NCBI GenBank assembly: GCA_013180625.2 | Contig: SNVD02014757.1 | Span: 496,001-560,000 of the forward strand | Length of the DNA stretch: 64,000 bases | Source of the DNA: Boswellia sacra | Taxonomy: Eukaryota > Streptophyta > Magnoliopsida > Sapindales > Burseraceae | Reading direction: 5' to 3' | Shown: positions 33,839-53,081 of the stretch, one piece after another | Layout of the letters: the number at the start of each line of letters is the position of its first letter | Numbering within the stretch: the stretch's first letter is position 1 | Notes under the pieces: generated by a model | Told to the model about the DNA's origin: nothing | Database searches by the model: none | The model's input: the letters and a program-made list of their open reading frames with translations, nothing else | Translations under genes and position numbers: made by a program

Positions 33839-35894
33839 TCAGAGAGTGGGGGGACAAAAGAAAAAGTGGTAGCATTAGTTTAAGAGTGAAGGGGGCCAAA
33901 GGCAAAGTATGGCATTCATGGAGGAAATTGCTGGTCTTTTCTTTATGAGTTGAGTTGAGTTGCGCATGCTAAAGAGAACCGTTGATTTTGCTTTGTTTCA
34001 TTTCCACATTCACGCACATTCATTGAATCATTGAATTAATCTGCCACATCGACCTTCTGAAAACCTTGTGCTTAAATGGAAAGTAACAAAACGTGCACTT
34101 GAACAGTTGAAGACTTGAAGTTGAGAAAGTGACAGCAGAAGATGGCGTATATGTGTCTTGTTGTAGGCATTTGGGATAACCCTTTAAGAACTTCACCAAG
34201 CAATCTGCTGGGTTTATTATTTGGTATTGTCAACGGTCAATAATATTTCGAAATGCTGTAACTTTCAGTTCTTACCTTTCATCGATCCTCTGGAGTATTC
34301 CTACGATAACGATCATTATTTCCTCCACCATTATTTACGATCATGATCATTCTTTTCTTCCACCATTATTTGCCTCAACGTACGCTTGCCCATTGTTGCA
34401 GAAAAGTTATTGCAGCGAAACGTCGTACCAGCAAACAATATTTTATTATAAGGAAAGCATGCCGTGTCGAATTGGTAAAATCATCATTTTCTTTATAACC
34501 ACAATGACCCCAGTTGAATATCTTGCTGACAACTACTTCCATTTTCCACAGTCCACACTATCAAGCATGCAACCAAGCCAGTACCCGTACACCACCAATT
34601 GATGGGGATTTTAAATCCTCTGTACCGGGAGAAAATAAATAGTAATATAAAAGATAAAGGCTGATAAGTTCGATATATTTCTAGACTTAACGCATAAAAT
34701 TGATTGATAACTTTGAAACTTAGCTGTTGATTTATATATGAGCTAGCAATAATGGACGCTTATGTTTAAATTATTGGCTTCAAGTTTCATACAACAAATA
34801 TATGTCTAATATTATGAATCTCAAATTCTCAATTTGAGTTTTTTTGTCAAGTGTTCGTCTTGCTCTTTGCTTCGCCAGTAACATTAGCGACTAGGAGCAA
34901 AAGATGACGTCATATTATGATATTTGTATATTTAATCATAATTACAATGTAATTAATTTTTAAGACAAGAAACAATTTACTTATTGGAAGCAATAATATG
35001 ATTTTAGAGCAAGGTAAGATCCAATTTATTTGTTCGAAGCAATAATATGAATTCAAAACACTCCATACATGACTAAATATCATTGCATAAATTTAAACGA
35101 CAGCATCACTAATCACATCATCTACCTCATCAATCCATCCGCTTAATCAATATTAATTAATTATGTACAGAGTCATTTAAGATACTAGATTTCAGATAAA
35201 TATCATTACTATAATTATAAAAAAAATTTTGAAACTTTGTTTTTTTTAAATCATGTCATAGACCACAACTATGAAACTATAGAACGGATGACTGATAAAA
35301 AATTTTAAACATATTCTTTTTAATTTAAAAAATTAAAAATTAAAAAGAATCCTTCAAAAATAAGGTTAATCTTTAGGGACTTTGATAACACTTGGATGGT
35401 CCGATATATATCCCACGTTCCCAAGTCAAAGAAGAACAGAAGGATGAATAAAACGCCTGAGCCGTGGATTTTGTTGCATTGAAAGAAAGATATTTCGCCT
35501 GATTCTTGACTTACAATCAAAATGGAAATTTGGGTGGTAGATAAAAATACACATTTAAGCGAGGGAAATCAAAAATAATATATGAATCACAAACATACAT
35601 CAACTAGGTCATGAAATGGCTTCCAAAATAAGAAGAAAGATCTGGGTGGTCCCTTGGTGCACTGAACCACATTTCAGGAATCAATCTAACATGGCTCACA
35701 ATCCATAGTTGTTATCCACACCTGGCTCCCAACGGCAAAATGTACAAGCATCGCAGGTCCTGCTTCCCAAGCAAGCAATCACCAACGAGGCACTCACAGT
35801 GGCAGTTATATACGTCCTACTTCCACCATAAACTCACCCCTCCCTTTTCGGTAGCAATTGCACCAACTTCATTTCAATAATTAACCAGGCCACA
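33839..35894. other. Intergenic / 3' flank of CULLIN1
   Basis: No gene recognised. Sequence just right of 35760 is probably CULLIN1 3' UTR. The palindromic TTTTTAATTTAAAAAATTAAAA at about 35317-35345 is a simple AT inverted repeat. Confidence 0.5.
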
Positions 35895-42555
<6,661 letters not shown>

Positions 42556-43290
42556 ATTGCCAAACCCTAATGTACCACAAACAGAAAATCAAAACAACCA
42601 GCTCACAGACTAGCTAAAAATCAACAATATGAAAATCACTCTTATTAAACATCAAAACCGAGTTATCATTCACTAAGCAAAACAAAAAGCCAACATAAAC
42701 CCCAAACTTCAAAGCACAACTTCTCAACTAGAATTCAGTCAAAACTCAGCACGAATTCATATAATTCTCAACCGCCCAAACCCTAAAGTAGGCAAAATTA
42801 CACACACCTAAACTGGAGACTTCTAACAAATTCCTCTCTATTAGCCTCAAGCAAAAACCCTAAAGATGCGTTTGGAAGCTGAAGAAACAATTTTTTTTTT
42901 AAGGCTTAATCATCACTATAAGTTTCGTTGATTGTAGTAGTTGGCAAAAGTGCCTAAGCTATTTTGCATCATTATCTCGGAAATCAAACAAAAGCTTAAG
43001 ATTCCAATCCTCCAACCAAACCGCAGTCGAATCGAAGCTCGACTACCAAATATAGCCTCAAAATTAGGTTAAAAAATAAATTAGAGAAAAATAAATCGAG
43101 AAGCGAAAACAGATCCAAACACGAGCATATATTAACGCAAATCAGAACCGACGACGCATAAATCGAGACAGAGAACGAGAGAGAAACCTAATTGAAAGTA
43201 CGAACGGGTGCAGCGAGGAACGTTGGACTGGTGAAAGCTGAGTTTGCTCTCAAGTAAAGAGAGACCGAGCCGAGAGACACTCGATTGTGG
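42556..43290 (-). promoter_or_regulatory. CULLIN1 5' leader with a 631-bp leader intron
   Basis: Ten bases before the ATG, an acceptor TACATTAG|GGTTTGG (exon part 42556-42566) faces a donor CAATTAG|GTTTCTC at 43198/43197, giving a leader intron 42567-43197. The noncoding first exon begins around 43290; no TATA box is seen, and the minus strand upstream is A/G-rich (43313-43355). Leader introns are common in broadly expressed plant genes and often raise expression. Confidence 0.7.
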
Positions 43291-44548
43291 GGCTCTTTCG
43301 GGTTTCGGATCCTCTATTATTTCTTTTCTTTTTCTTTTTTTCTTTTTTTTTTTTAATGAAAATCTGGTTATGTAGTTTTAGAGATTATGATCTATTTATC
43401 TTGTTGGTTTTCCTGTTGTGGCTCTTTGATAATTCATAAAATAATTGATTTTGTTAAAGAATTATAATAGCATTCGAAATATATATATATATACACGTCT
43501 CTTTCAGTATTTCTTATTTCTTAACCTAATCAAAAGTAACATACCATTTTAAATAATTATTTCAAATCCCGTCTCAAATAATTATTTCAAATCTCATCTC
43601 AAGTGTTATATTAATAATTAAATAATGTGATATATATACATATATATATATGTTACAAATCAGAGTTATTAAACAAGATTAAATGTCGAATCATCAATTA
43701 TTCATGTAATATACTCGTTAAGTATTTATTTACTATGTTGAGTCAACTTTTGTAACAAGATTTCATCCCATTGAACATTAGATCAATAATGTTAATTATA
43801 GACTTGAATAAGTTTGTGTCTTAAATTTTCTTGTGCTATATTCCAAATAAAGCATCTTATGTTATCTATGTATAATATTTTTATATGTATTATTAATATT
43901 ATGATCGATGTTACAAAATTGATGAATAATGGTTGTCTTAACCATATTTATATTTTATCTATATTTATATGTTTTAATGTTGCGAAATATGAAATTATAT
44001 TGTGAACTTTCATTATTAATATTAGTATTGTAGAAGAGTCCACCCAAAAAAAAAATAGTCATGTAGTACAATAAGAAAAAATATAATTATTTTTCTGTTA
44101 CTGACATAATTATCTTAAAAGAGAGGCTGAAGTTAAATTCTCAGTTTTCTTAATCAATCAAAATTATGGGAATTTTTAATTTCATATCCCCTAAACTCCT
44201 ATCAAATCTACAAATACAATTTGATAAGTTGTTCGCTTATCCACATTTAACACAATTCTAATCTGATAAGATTTTCACATCTTTACATTTAATAAACCTC
44301 TTAAAATTTGCCAAATACGCTTTATCTTCATGACTTAACTAGTGTAAAACTACAGATGAAGATATATAATTTGGGGGAACTTACTGTAAATTAAATTAAA
44401 ATAAATCAGAATATTTGAACGCTGATACATTTGACAATTCAATGTACAGGTATATCCGAGTGTAAATATGTGGAGCAGACTTTTAGCGAACGGACCTCTT
44501 TCAGGTAGCCCCAGGCCCATGCAAGCGTAAACGTATAATAATTATCAT
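43291..44548. other. AT-rich intergenic stretch
   Basis: No gene recognised. Short AT dinucleotide runs lie around 43482 and 43640. An imperfect internal repeat AATAATTATTTCAAATC is seen twice near 43552-43597. Confidence 0.5.
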
Positions 44549-44556
44549 GTTTTTAT

Positions 44557-45447
44557 TAGGTGTGTTCAAAATCCAATCCACTCAAACCCATTAATCCAAT
44601 CCAAATCGATATAATTTTGATTGGATTTGATCATTGACAGATTGAATTAAATTGAAATTTTTGAGAATCAAATTAATTAGATCAGATAATGTATCATATT
44701 ATAAAAATATATCATAAACTGATCCAATCCAAATAATAGGTAATAAAATTAACTATGTAATATATAAAAATTAAAATTAATATTTGATGATCATTGAGGT
44801 TGTGCTATATGTAATTGAAAAGCATAAATATAACTTAGTTATTATTATTTTTTATTTTATGAATTGTTTGCTTATGTCAATTTATTTATCTCAATATAAA
44901 AACTATTATTTACTTATTAATTATTTATTCATGTTTGTAAGGCATTCTTTAATATGCATGGATGACATTGAGTTAATACAATTATGTAGTAATATATTTT
45001 TCTAAGTTTCATTTTATGCATGGTAGCGTATTGCATGAAGTCCTATAAATTTATTTAAATTACAATATTTGTATTGGAATGATTTAAATTTTATTGTTGT
45101 TTTTAGTTAGCAACATTAATCAATTTATAAATGAATTTTGATTTATTATATTATGGTTTACCAATATTTTAATTTGCTTGATAACTTAATGTTATCATTA
45201 TTTTCATAAAAAAACTTGAGTTTGTTATTGGATCATATTTGACTCTTCTTTTTTCTTTTTAAAAATTTTTAATGTTCGATTTGGATTGGATTGAATCAGA
45301 TCGGATGGTGTTTTTTTAAAATCATATTGGATTAGATTTCAATCTTTAATTGGATCGAATTGGATTGAAAAATCTCTAAACCGATTATTATTGGATTGGA
45401 TTGGTTATTAACTAAATCCATCGAATCCAAACCGACGAACACCCATA
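44557..45447. mobile_element. hAT-like non-autonomous DNA transposon (891 bp)
   Basis: Left end TAGGTGTGTTCAAAATCC and right end (complement) TATGGGTGTTCGTCGGTTTGG form imperfect terminal inverted repeats of the GGGTGTTC type common in plant hAT elements. They are flanked by an 8-bp near-duplication GTTTTTAT (44549-44556) and GTTTTTAC (45448-45455). Both subterminal regions are dense in AATCCAATCC or its complement, as expected for transposase binding sites. The interior has no transposase. Confidence 0.78.
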
Positions 45448-45514
45448 GTTTTTACGTTTGTTGCATAAGTTCCACAACTATCACTTTCTATGATTTTTTT
45501 AATTACTTTTAATA

Positions 45515-45855
45515 TAGATAAGCAGTATTGCTATTTATATCTCAAAGTCTATAACTTAATATAACAGTTTACGTGACCAAATCCTATAAGAGATCTACAA
45601 CTTGATGTGACAAATTAAGTGGTTAAATTCTAATGGAGATGTAACTTTCCTCATTCATTTTTGTTTGTTTTTTCCTCCTCCAGTAAATTTTTACTATATA
45701 AACTGCTACATTAAGTCGTAGACTTTGGATTGTATTTAGCTTGTATTTAAATTTCCTCATTCAGTGAATTTTCTTCATATAAATTGCCACATAAAGTTGT
45801 AGATTTTAGTTGTATTTAAGTTGTATTTAGATTATAAGTCTAGCACTAATGATAT
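45515..45855. repeat. Possible MITE or internally duplicated repeat
   Basis: A segment of the form ATATAAACTGCTACATTAAG...TAGACTTTGG...TTGTATTTA at 45690-45750 is repeated, diverged, at 45775-45835 (period about 84). The left border, which contains TATTTATATCTCAAAGTC, partly mirrors the right border, which contains GATTATAAGTCTAG. The boundaries are soft. Confidence 0.35.
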
Positions 45856-45989
45856 GTAAGTGTATGTGTGTTCCATACATGCATCATTCAAAGTGGTATT
45901 TTATTGCATTTAAATAATTTTTATGCCTATTAGAGTCATAATAATTTTTTCATGAAGTTAATCGTAACATTTTAGAAAATAATAAATAT

Positions 45990-46330
45990 AAGATATGTTG
46001 ACACGGGGTCTTAGTGGTGACCTTGTCTCATATCTCTTGTGTTTTATAAGAGGAGGGGCTATACCCATTCGTCAACGAGAGTCATTTTCAAGATGAAACT
46101 GTGCGGGCTTCAGTCCAAAATAGATAATATCTCGTAAGGACACAAATCTATAAAATCTATATTAGTGACTTTGTTCTACATCTTCTATGTGGTGAATTGG
46201 TGACTACTCCACTTCCCTATAACCTTTTTAGGAGAAAGAAAATCGTGCATCAATAAGTTATAAGACATCTCAAGACAATGGCAAATCGTGCATTAACAAG
46301 TTACAAGATTTATGTCACGACGGTATATTA
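45990..46330. mobile_element. Possible LTR-retroelement fragment
   Basis: The stretch ACTGTGCGGGCTTCAGTCC followed by AAAATAGATAATATCTCGTA resembles, from memory, a motif in solo LTR-like dispersed repeats of many plants (GGGCTT.AG.CCAAAG..GACAATATC). No paired LTR or primer site is visible. This is weak and rests on pattern memory only. Confidence 0.3.
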
Positions 46331-47124
46331 TGATTTAAGATAAGAACTATAGAATCATTAGGAGTGTTTCTTTTGTAATTAAAAAAAATGACTCAATAGT
46401 ACGATGTGCACAACACAAATATTAAATTTTATCTTTTTCTGCTCAACATGTTAATAAAGCAGTGGTTCGTGTAATTTCGGTAATGAGCTTCTTTAGTAAG
46501 AAAATTTTAGAACAAAGTACATAGCTTTTTGTTAATAATTTAATTTAAATTGAGGGAAAAGTGAGTATCTTTGACATGGGCTCCTTTGATCAATGTCTAC
46601 AGAGTGTGGATCATCACGTGGTCCATCAAATCATTAAGGTCATATGTGCAACAACTTTTTGTGCAAAGCCATGTTCAACAACAACCTTTCCGATAAGGTT
46701 ATATTTATAACCAATTTTTTATATAATATAAATTGATAAAGTATTATTAAATATAAATAAATTATAAAAATATTAAAGAAAGTAAAAATAATTTAAATAA
46801 TATTTTAATAAATCAGATTATAAAAATAATTGATTGTAAATAAATTATAAGTACAGTATTATTCGATATTATTCAAGGTATAACCGAAGCGCATTTTTTA
46901 ACTCTGCCAGAATCCAGGTTTTGAACGACTTGTCATTCAGGTCTTGGCGTCTTGCTGGACGACAAGGAGAAGCCAATGAGTTATTAAACTAACATGGACG
47001 TAGTGCCTGTCGTTTGATAAAGATTGATCACATCAGTTGCAGTTAGGCGCTAGGGATAAATAATTTACTTTAACTTTGGAGGAGTTAACACTTTTCTCTC
47101 TTGCAATACGTCATTTCGCAGGTT

Positions 47125-47213
47125 GGTTGATTTATTGTTCTCAAATTAAATAATTTGGGTGTGTCTATACAATTATTTAATTCACAAATTATTTAATTTG
47201 GGAACAATTAACC
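47125..47213. repeat. Inverted repeat capable of a hairpin
   Basis: Left arm 47125-47157 and right arm 47185-47213 pair over about 25 bases (ATTGTTC then CAAATTAAATAATTTG on the left, complement on the right), with one or two mismatches and a 27-base loop. AT-rich; may be a small MITE or hairpin-forming spacer. Confidence 0.7.
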
Positions 47214-47339
47214 AATTTTCTCTTCCTTGTGTACGAAAGTTCACAATTTTCTCCTCTATGGCAGATTCTAATGCGTTAGTTTAATTGTGGATCCTTTAAT
47301 TTCCAGATACGTTTTATATGTTTATTATGTAACACAGTT

Positions 47340-47430
47340 GCACATTTTCTGTGCAGATAATAATGCAGCAGATGCTTTAGCTAATATTTAGGTCTTTCAT
47401 TTGCAAACTATGTATCAGCCCTTGGAATGA
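47340..47430 (+). pseudogene. RNase H-like coding remnant
   Basis: The reading CADNNAADALANI resembles the ...N..ADALAN.. motif of plant RVT_3 type RNase H domains, found in LINE-derived and domesticated genes. A stop follows at once and nothing upstream continues it, so only a scrap remains. Confidence 0.4.
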
Positions 47431-47536
47431 TTTATTATAAGAAGATTATGTGAAAGCATAATATTAAGTATCAAAATTAATATTATATGAATGTAAATCA
47501 CGTAATAAAAAGAGACACCATATTTATGAGTCATGC

Positions 47537-47772
47537 TATAGGACGATTGTTGTACCTATACAGCAGCTTTACTGTAATATATAAAAATCGTAAATATATG
47601 TCTAAAAGTCGTAAGAGAGTGACAAAAATTGTATTTACGACTTTTACATGTTTTTCATTTACGATTTTTTTACATACAACTTTTATTTATTCGTTTACGA
47701 CTTTTATAATGTATTTACGATTTTTGCGCAAAATATACAGTTGTTATATACAGCAATTGTACCGTAACAAAA
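47537..47772. mobile_element. Palindromic MITE (about 236 bp)
   Basis: Left end ACGATTGTTGTACCTATACAGC with AAAAATCGTAAATA further in, and right end (complement) GTTACGGTACAATTGCTGTA with AAAAATCGTAAATACAT further in, form long imperfect inverted repeats. The centre carries several copies of TTTACGA(C/T)TTT. No coding capacity. Probably Mutator- or hAT-derived; the class is not settled because I could not identify a target-site duplication. Confidence 0.6.
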
Positions 47773-48729
47773 TCTCATATTTATATATGTATAATAAATC
47801 ACATCATACGTCGAAAATATAAACTTGGCATTGGATTGATACCTAATGAAGTTCTAAAATTATTTGTCGTTTCATCTACTCAATCCCTAATGCCTATTTA
47901 ATATTTTTGGTGTGCTCTTTTCTTATATTAAACAAAGAAATGAGTCATGACATATTCCAACGTTCGTGAATTCTTGGAGTCTTTTCTTCTTCCGATTTAC
48001 TTAATTAATTTTTGGGCAGCTCCTTTTGTGATTCTTGAGGGTTTCTCTCTTGGAGTACACATAGACATATATTGGATTTTGATTATATATAGCATGTACT
48101 ATAACCTTGTCAGTATAATTGACCGTCACATGGCCCCCATATTGGCGATGGTGGACATCCATTGAATGCGAAGGACAATCATTATTTCCATCTCGGTTTC
48201 GCAAAAAGTTGCTGTCCATATATATTGATCTGATCAGTTGGCCTCTTCTCCAACTTTTGACATCACCAATCATATGAAAAGCATCGACTAGAAGCCGAAT
48301 GAAATTAGATTATTGGCTCCATAAAAACGGGGTGGAGACTACATAGCTGCTTGGACGTTTCCATAAGTATTTATATATTTATCCAGTGAAGAGAAGCCAA
48401 GGAGATGAATCTGTCCAAAATCAAGTACAATAATTTACATATGAATTAAAGTGCCTTATAATTAATACCCTTATAAATACAATAGTTCTAGAAGGCAAAG
48501 CTGAACTAGAAATGTTTTTTTTTTTTAAACCACCAACTTAATTATCTGCTGTATTGTAGATTAATGTTTCTCAAATTTTCACTGAAACTATTTCCATAAG
48601 ACCTAAAATATAACTGATATTAATTACACGCATACATAATTAGGCTTTCAGCCTTAAAAGCCTTCTTTTTTAACCATTTTTTATTTTGTTGACAGTGCGG
48701 GACTGAGGTAGGTGGCCCTTTGTAAGGTC

Positions 48730-48752
48730 TATATATATATATATATATATAT
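48730..48752. repeat. (AT)n microsatellite
   Basis: About 11 AT units, perfect. Confidence 0.9.
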
Positions 48753-51700
48753 TCACAGTTTATTCTTCACTAATGAAGCCCCCCTTTTTACATGCAAGCT
48801 TGCGAAATCTATAGGGTCTCCTCTATTTCTTTGCTGCGCTAGCTGGTAGGATATTATTTGTCTTATTAGTTTGAATTATTACACAAATATAATCTTTTTA
48901 ACTAGATAGTCAATGAACTTGTCCTTCAACTTATCAAGATAAATTATAAGGTGGATATAGATTTTTTTCAAAATTATTCTCGACAAAAAAATTAATGATC
49001 CATAAGCTCTATGAACCCAGATCTGCACTCAGCTGCCCTTCTACAGCAAAGTCATCATATGCAAATTCCAGGCTTGTGTGTCCATATAGAAGAAACGCAA
49101 AGAAAAAGTCAATAATATTTGATGAACCGGTACTTGACGATAAACAGACTTCACCGTGAAGATGATACATAAATGTTCTTATAAAGAACCAGAAATACCC
49201 AATTAATTAGTTTAAAAGATGTGTGAGAGGCAGTACTCCTGCAATGAGTTTTTTCATGGACATCTAATCTCATAAACCCTTACTCAAAGATTGAAGGACA
49301 ACTACATATATAATTAATGAGGTTAATTTAACAACTAATTAATTAGGACGTTTTCCTCTATTTTTTTTTTTGTTGGTTATATATAGTTCTATATGTCGAA
49401 GGGATTATAGCCGATCGTGCTCATTGGAAAAGTAGATATCTACGGGGTCCAGTACCCTTTTTTAATCTTACATTAAATTATATCCTTGTACTCCACGCAA
49501 ATTAAGATTAAAAATTAGTTTCATTTATTCATGTGCTTAAAATAGAGGTCCAAGATGATCAGGAAATTAAAGAATTACTGATTTATATTATTTACTTATA
49601 TATCACGTAAAGACTATCGCAATCTATTCTTTTGCTTCAGTTTGTCTATTAAGTATATATACTTGCTCGTAAAGTATATTGTGATAATAAAACTAACATA
49701 ACCATGCGTGGTGCAAGTGCATGATCATGTAAATTCCATGAAGAATTTAATAAGAAAACAAAAGTACTAATATACGGGGGCGGGCATTCATTCTTTCAGA
49801 AGAAAGAGACTAAATTAAGAAGATGCAACTCAGTGTAAATGACAGTTTCTTGGAGCTCCAGTAACAGAAGTCGTTCTCTAGTATTCTAAAAATTTTCCCA
49901 AAACGTGTAGTCAAACAAAAAGTAGCTAGCTAGCTAATAACTTTAGCTATTATTAATGGTCGTATTATTCATGTATATCTTTTGTTAAAAAACAAACTAG
50001 TAGAAAGTAGAATTCGCGGTAAAATGTACCCTTATTTTAAGAATTCATACATATAAGGATCCAGCAATGATCGTTCTAAGTAGTAGCCGGAAGAAACTAT
50101 CATGATGATCATTAAAAGCCCTATGCTATGTGGCATTCATCACTGAAAATTAAAGTTAATAAATGGTTGGGAAGTATATATTCAGTAACTAATGCAAATG
50201 TATTAAGTTACTTTAACGGGAGGACTACTTGTAAGGCTTGTGCTTGACACGAAATATTATTTTAATGGTGAGTGTGTTTACTGATATGGCCGTAGCCTGT
50301 CATGAACATATTATGTACAGATATCTTTCATATAAAATGTATGCATATATATCTCCAACTCCACCAACTTTCTTTATCCCATACCTAGAAATTACTAACA
50401 ACAGAATCAATTCAACTAGTTAGATGTCTTAGCAGGCAACTCCGAGTCTTAATAAACATTCTGATTCTTTAGATACGTTTCCTTCTTTATATGTAGAAAC
50501 TACATATCCCTACTAAACCCACATATGCCACCTAATAAAATAGCCTAACTATGGTGGATGTCTCTCATCTGTGGTGTCATATTCATTTTTTCACTCAGCC
50601 CCAAACCGATAATGCAACTATAGCGTGGGAGGTAATTATTTTTCCTATATATATATAACTTGTTGATGTAGAATGTGCATGTGATGCTTAATTCCCTCTG
50701 CCGGTGGCTAAGAAAAGCAACAAAATGGCATCATATACCTCGTGCATATGTCGTCCATAAATATAGGGGCATCAAAACATCTACCTTGTTAAATCTCGAT
50801 CTGGACCTCCATTGGGTCCGGCTAGAATTTAAACATGAATTCTACACGTAGCGAAAACCATATGGCACAGTACATGAGTTGACAACACAATTTGACGATT
50901 ACCTCTGGGCATATTGGGACATGTCGCTGCATATGTCGACCCCATGTCTTGATCATATATAGTTGTCTTGTCACACAGTAAGAGCTTCTAATGCAACCCA
51001 TGATAAGGGTATAGCTAGCAAATATACCATTGCCGCCATGATCCAGTTGGCCATGACGGCAATATTAGCTGCTGCTAGCTAGGTAGCCATTGTTAATTAA
51101 TGGAACTGAAAATCGTATTTTTGGAGGACATATAGAAGAGTACATATATATATGCCTCTACCCTTTAAAACTTTTTTATCTAATTATACGTGCTTCTTCC
51201 AACAATGTTCTCTCTATTGGAAATATAAAGAGAAAACAGTAGCTGGCTTGGCTGGTATTTGACCGTACTGTTGGGGCTTATCTGATCAAAACAAATATTC
51301 TTCTACAAAGAATAAGAGACTGTCGCATAGTACGGAATGAAATATATGGTTGGACGTTATTTCAAGGTTATCTTTTTGTCTCCTATCCTGTCTCATTTTT
51401 ATTATATGATGCATCTTTTCATGTGGGTGGTCAAATTCTTTTGGAAATCAACTTTGAATCCACAGTATCAAGTCTAAATTTCCTGTACCAGTAGAATTAA
51501 CCATACGTAGAAACCCTAATCTTAGGAAAAGCACAACTTGTACTAGTTTATGATCACGACCAGATTTAATCCGAACCTAAGTCTCTCCCTTTTGGGGATG
51601 AAAGTAGCTCAACTTATTATGAATACAGCGAATGCCAACAAACTCAAGATTTGTTAATAGTTTTTTTTGGTCAACAAACAGTAAACAATAATGGTGGTCC

Positions 51701-51771
51701 CCGACTCCCAAAGTAAAGAAAACCCTAACCCTAGACAAATACTTTACCTCTGGTCAACATCTAATATTGAC

Positions 51772-51774
<3 letters not shown>

Positions 51775-51804
<30 letters not shown>
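51775..51804. repeat. (TA)n microsatellite
   Basis: About 15 perfect TA units, merging into TACACATATACATA on the right. Confidence 0.9.
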
Positions 51805-51814
<10 letters not shown>

Positions 51815-52510
51815 TAGATGTAGACTAATTAAAAAAAGAACCCTAGACAGAGACTTCATACCAATATGTTTGGGAGTCGGTAGTTCGATTGAGGCTTGAG
51901 CCAGTGCCCGTCCCCAAACAAGAAGGGGAAGCCTGCCGTGAGCTAGCTAATTGAGTGCTGTGTGAAGGTTATGAATTAGATGGAAATCAAATCATCTTCA
52001 TTTAATATAGAAGTAAACGATAAATTAATGATCTCACAGAGAGTGTTTTGAAGTAAATTAATTCTCGATCTAGTAAACTGTAAACCACGCCTAGCTACAT
52101 ATTCTCAGATGAAAATTAAACAGGATGTTGTCTAACTGACCTTACATATGCGTTCAATCTTCTTGAAAGCTTCACTGGAAGAATGATAAGATCGGACCCG
52201 TTGTCACTCTAATCTTGGGGAAAGTTTCAAGAGCAGAAGATGTCAGCGATTAAGAATATCTCCATTCTGGCGAAACTGCAACCCAGGTGAAACCATGGAT
52301 TTTTGCAGTTAAATATACCAGAGATGAGGCTAAAGCCTAGATTACATAACCCATACATAAAATAGAGCACCAAATAATGGAAAACGAAAAAAACCCTCTA
52401 ACAATTTGTTCCATATTGCTCTATATAATCATATAAGCAATACCGGAGATGACTTAGACTAAAATTAACCTAGGTAGCTACTCAAAAAACCTTATTAGCT
52501 AATATGGCCT

Positions 52511-52999
52511 TCAATTGGAACTATTACTCCTCTCATTCCCATTGAAGTTGGAGGGAAAAGGAGCTACAGCCTGATTATGTGGTTGGTCGGTTGCATATAA
52601 AGGTGGTTCCTCCTTGTCCTCGGTATTGCAATTGCCAGCCTTGTCTTGCTGATTGGCTCTATCTCCTTCTAATTCTCTATACTTATGCAAATATCTTCTT
52701 ATTGGCGCCGCATAGTCATCGAAACCTAGAGTTCCCAGAGCCCAGCAGATATCATCGCCATTCACAGTCTTGCGCCTCTCTTTTTTGCACTTTTCTGAGG
52801 CTTCACTGGTGATAAAGCTTATGAACTCCGAAACACATTCTTGCATCGTTTCTTTGGCTTCCTTTGAGATTTTCGCGTTAGGAGGCAAAATTTGCTTCAT
52901 GATCCGCCCAACGTTGGCTATCGGCAACAGCCGGTCCTGCTCCTTGAGACCGCCATCATCAGTAGTCGAAGAAGCACTAGCGCCAATATTGTCGACCAT
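52511..52999 (-). CDS. NF-YB (CCAAT-binding HAP3) subunit, non-LEC1 type, NF-YB5-like
   Basis: An intronless gene of 162 residues. Histone-fold domain at about residues 20-112: [20 protein letters not shown] (start and DNA-binding region), [40 protein letters not shown] and [19 protein letters not shown]. The position that is Asp in LEC1/L1L proteins (after AKIS) is Lys here, so it is not a LEC1-class embryogenesis factor. NF-YB pairs with NF-YC, then NF-YA or CO-like proteins, to bind CCAAT-type sites in nuclear promoters. The tail from 113 is Asn/Glu-rich and variable. The ATG is fixed by an in-frame TGA 51 bases upstream with no Met between. The domain and missing introns recall Arabidopsis NF-YB5, though subfamily placement needs a tree. 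Confidence 0.94.
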   Translation of the reverse strand: MVDNIGASASSTTDDGGLKEQDRLLPIANVGRIMKQILPPNAKISKEAKETMQECVSEFISFITSEASEKCKKERRKTVNGDDICWALGTLGFDDYAAPIRRYLHKYRELEGDRANQQDKAGNCNTEDKEEPPLYATDQPHNQAVAPFPSNFNGNERSNSSN

Positions 53000-53073
53000 C
53001 TTAGATGCAATGAATTTGGCCCTTTCAACTTGAGACTTTGCAGTTTGCGGTCAAAGGCTGATTTCAATGCATC

Positions 53074-53081
53074 AATTTATA
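53074..53081 (-). promoter_or_regulatory. TATA box of the NF-YB gene
   Basis: TATAAATT on the minus strand, 75 bases ahead of the ATG, giving a predicted leader of about 45 bases. Confidence 0.6.

Larger units (their letters stand above)
47823..52510. other. Gene-poor stretch left of the NF-YB gene
   Basis: 4.7 kb without a recognisable gene or RNA. It contains AT dinucleotide microsatellites at 48730-48752 and 51775-51804. A 12-base inverted pair CCGACTCCCAAA (51702) and TTTGGGAGTCGG (51870) flanks the second one. 52100-52510 is probably 3' UTR of the NF-YB gene. Confidence 0.5.

Noticed and set aside
48001..48273. 90-codon minus-strand ORF
   Set aside because: No domain, unfavourable context, surrounded by gene-poor AT-rich DNA; most likely chance.
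50098..50150. Possible C/D box snoRNA (ATGATGAT ... CTGA)
   Set aside because: Boxes are short, no terminal stem or guide region could be supported.
51702..51881. 12-base inverted pair CCGACTCCCAAA / TTTGGGAGTCGG as a miRNA precursor
   Set aside because: Pairing stops after 12 bases on both sides and the loop spans a microsatellite; no known plant miRNA matched from memory.
52770..53033. 87-codon plus-strand ORF
   Set aside because: Antisense to the NF-YB histone-fold coding region.
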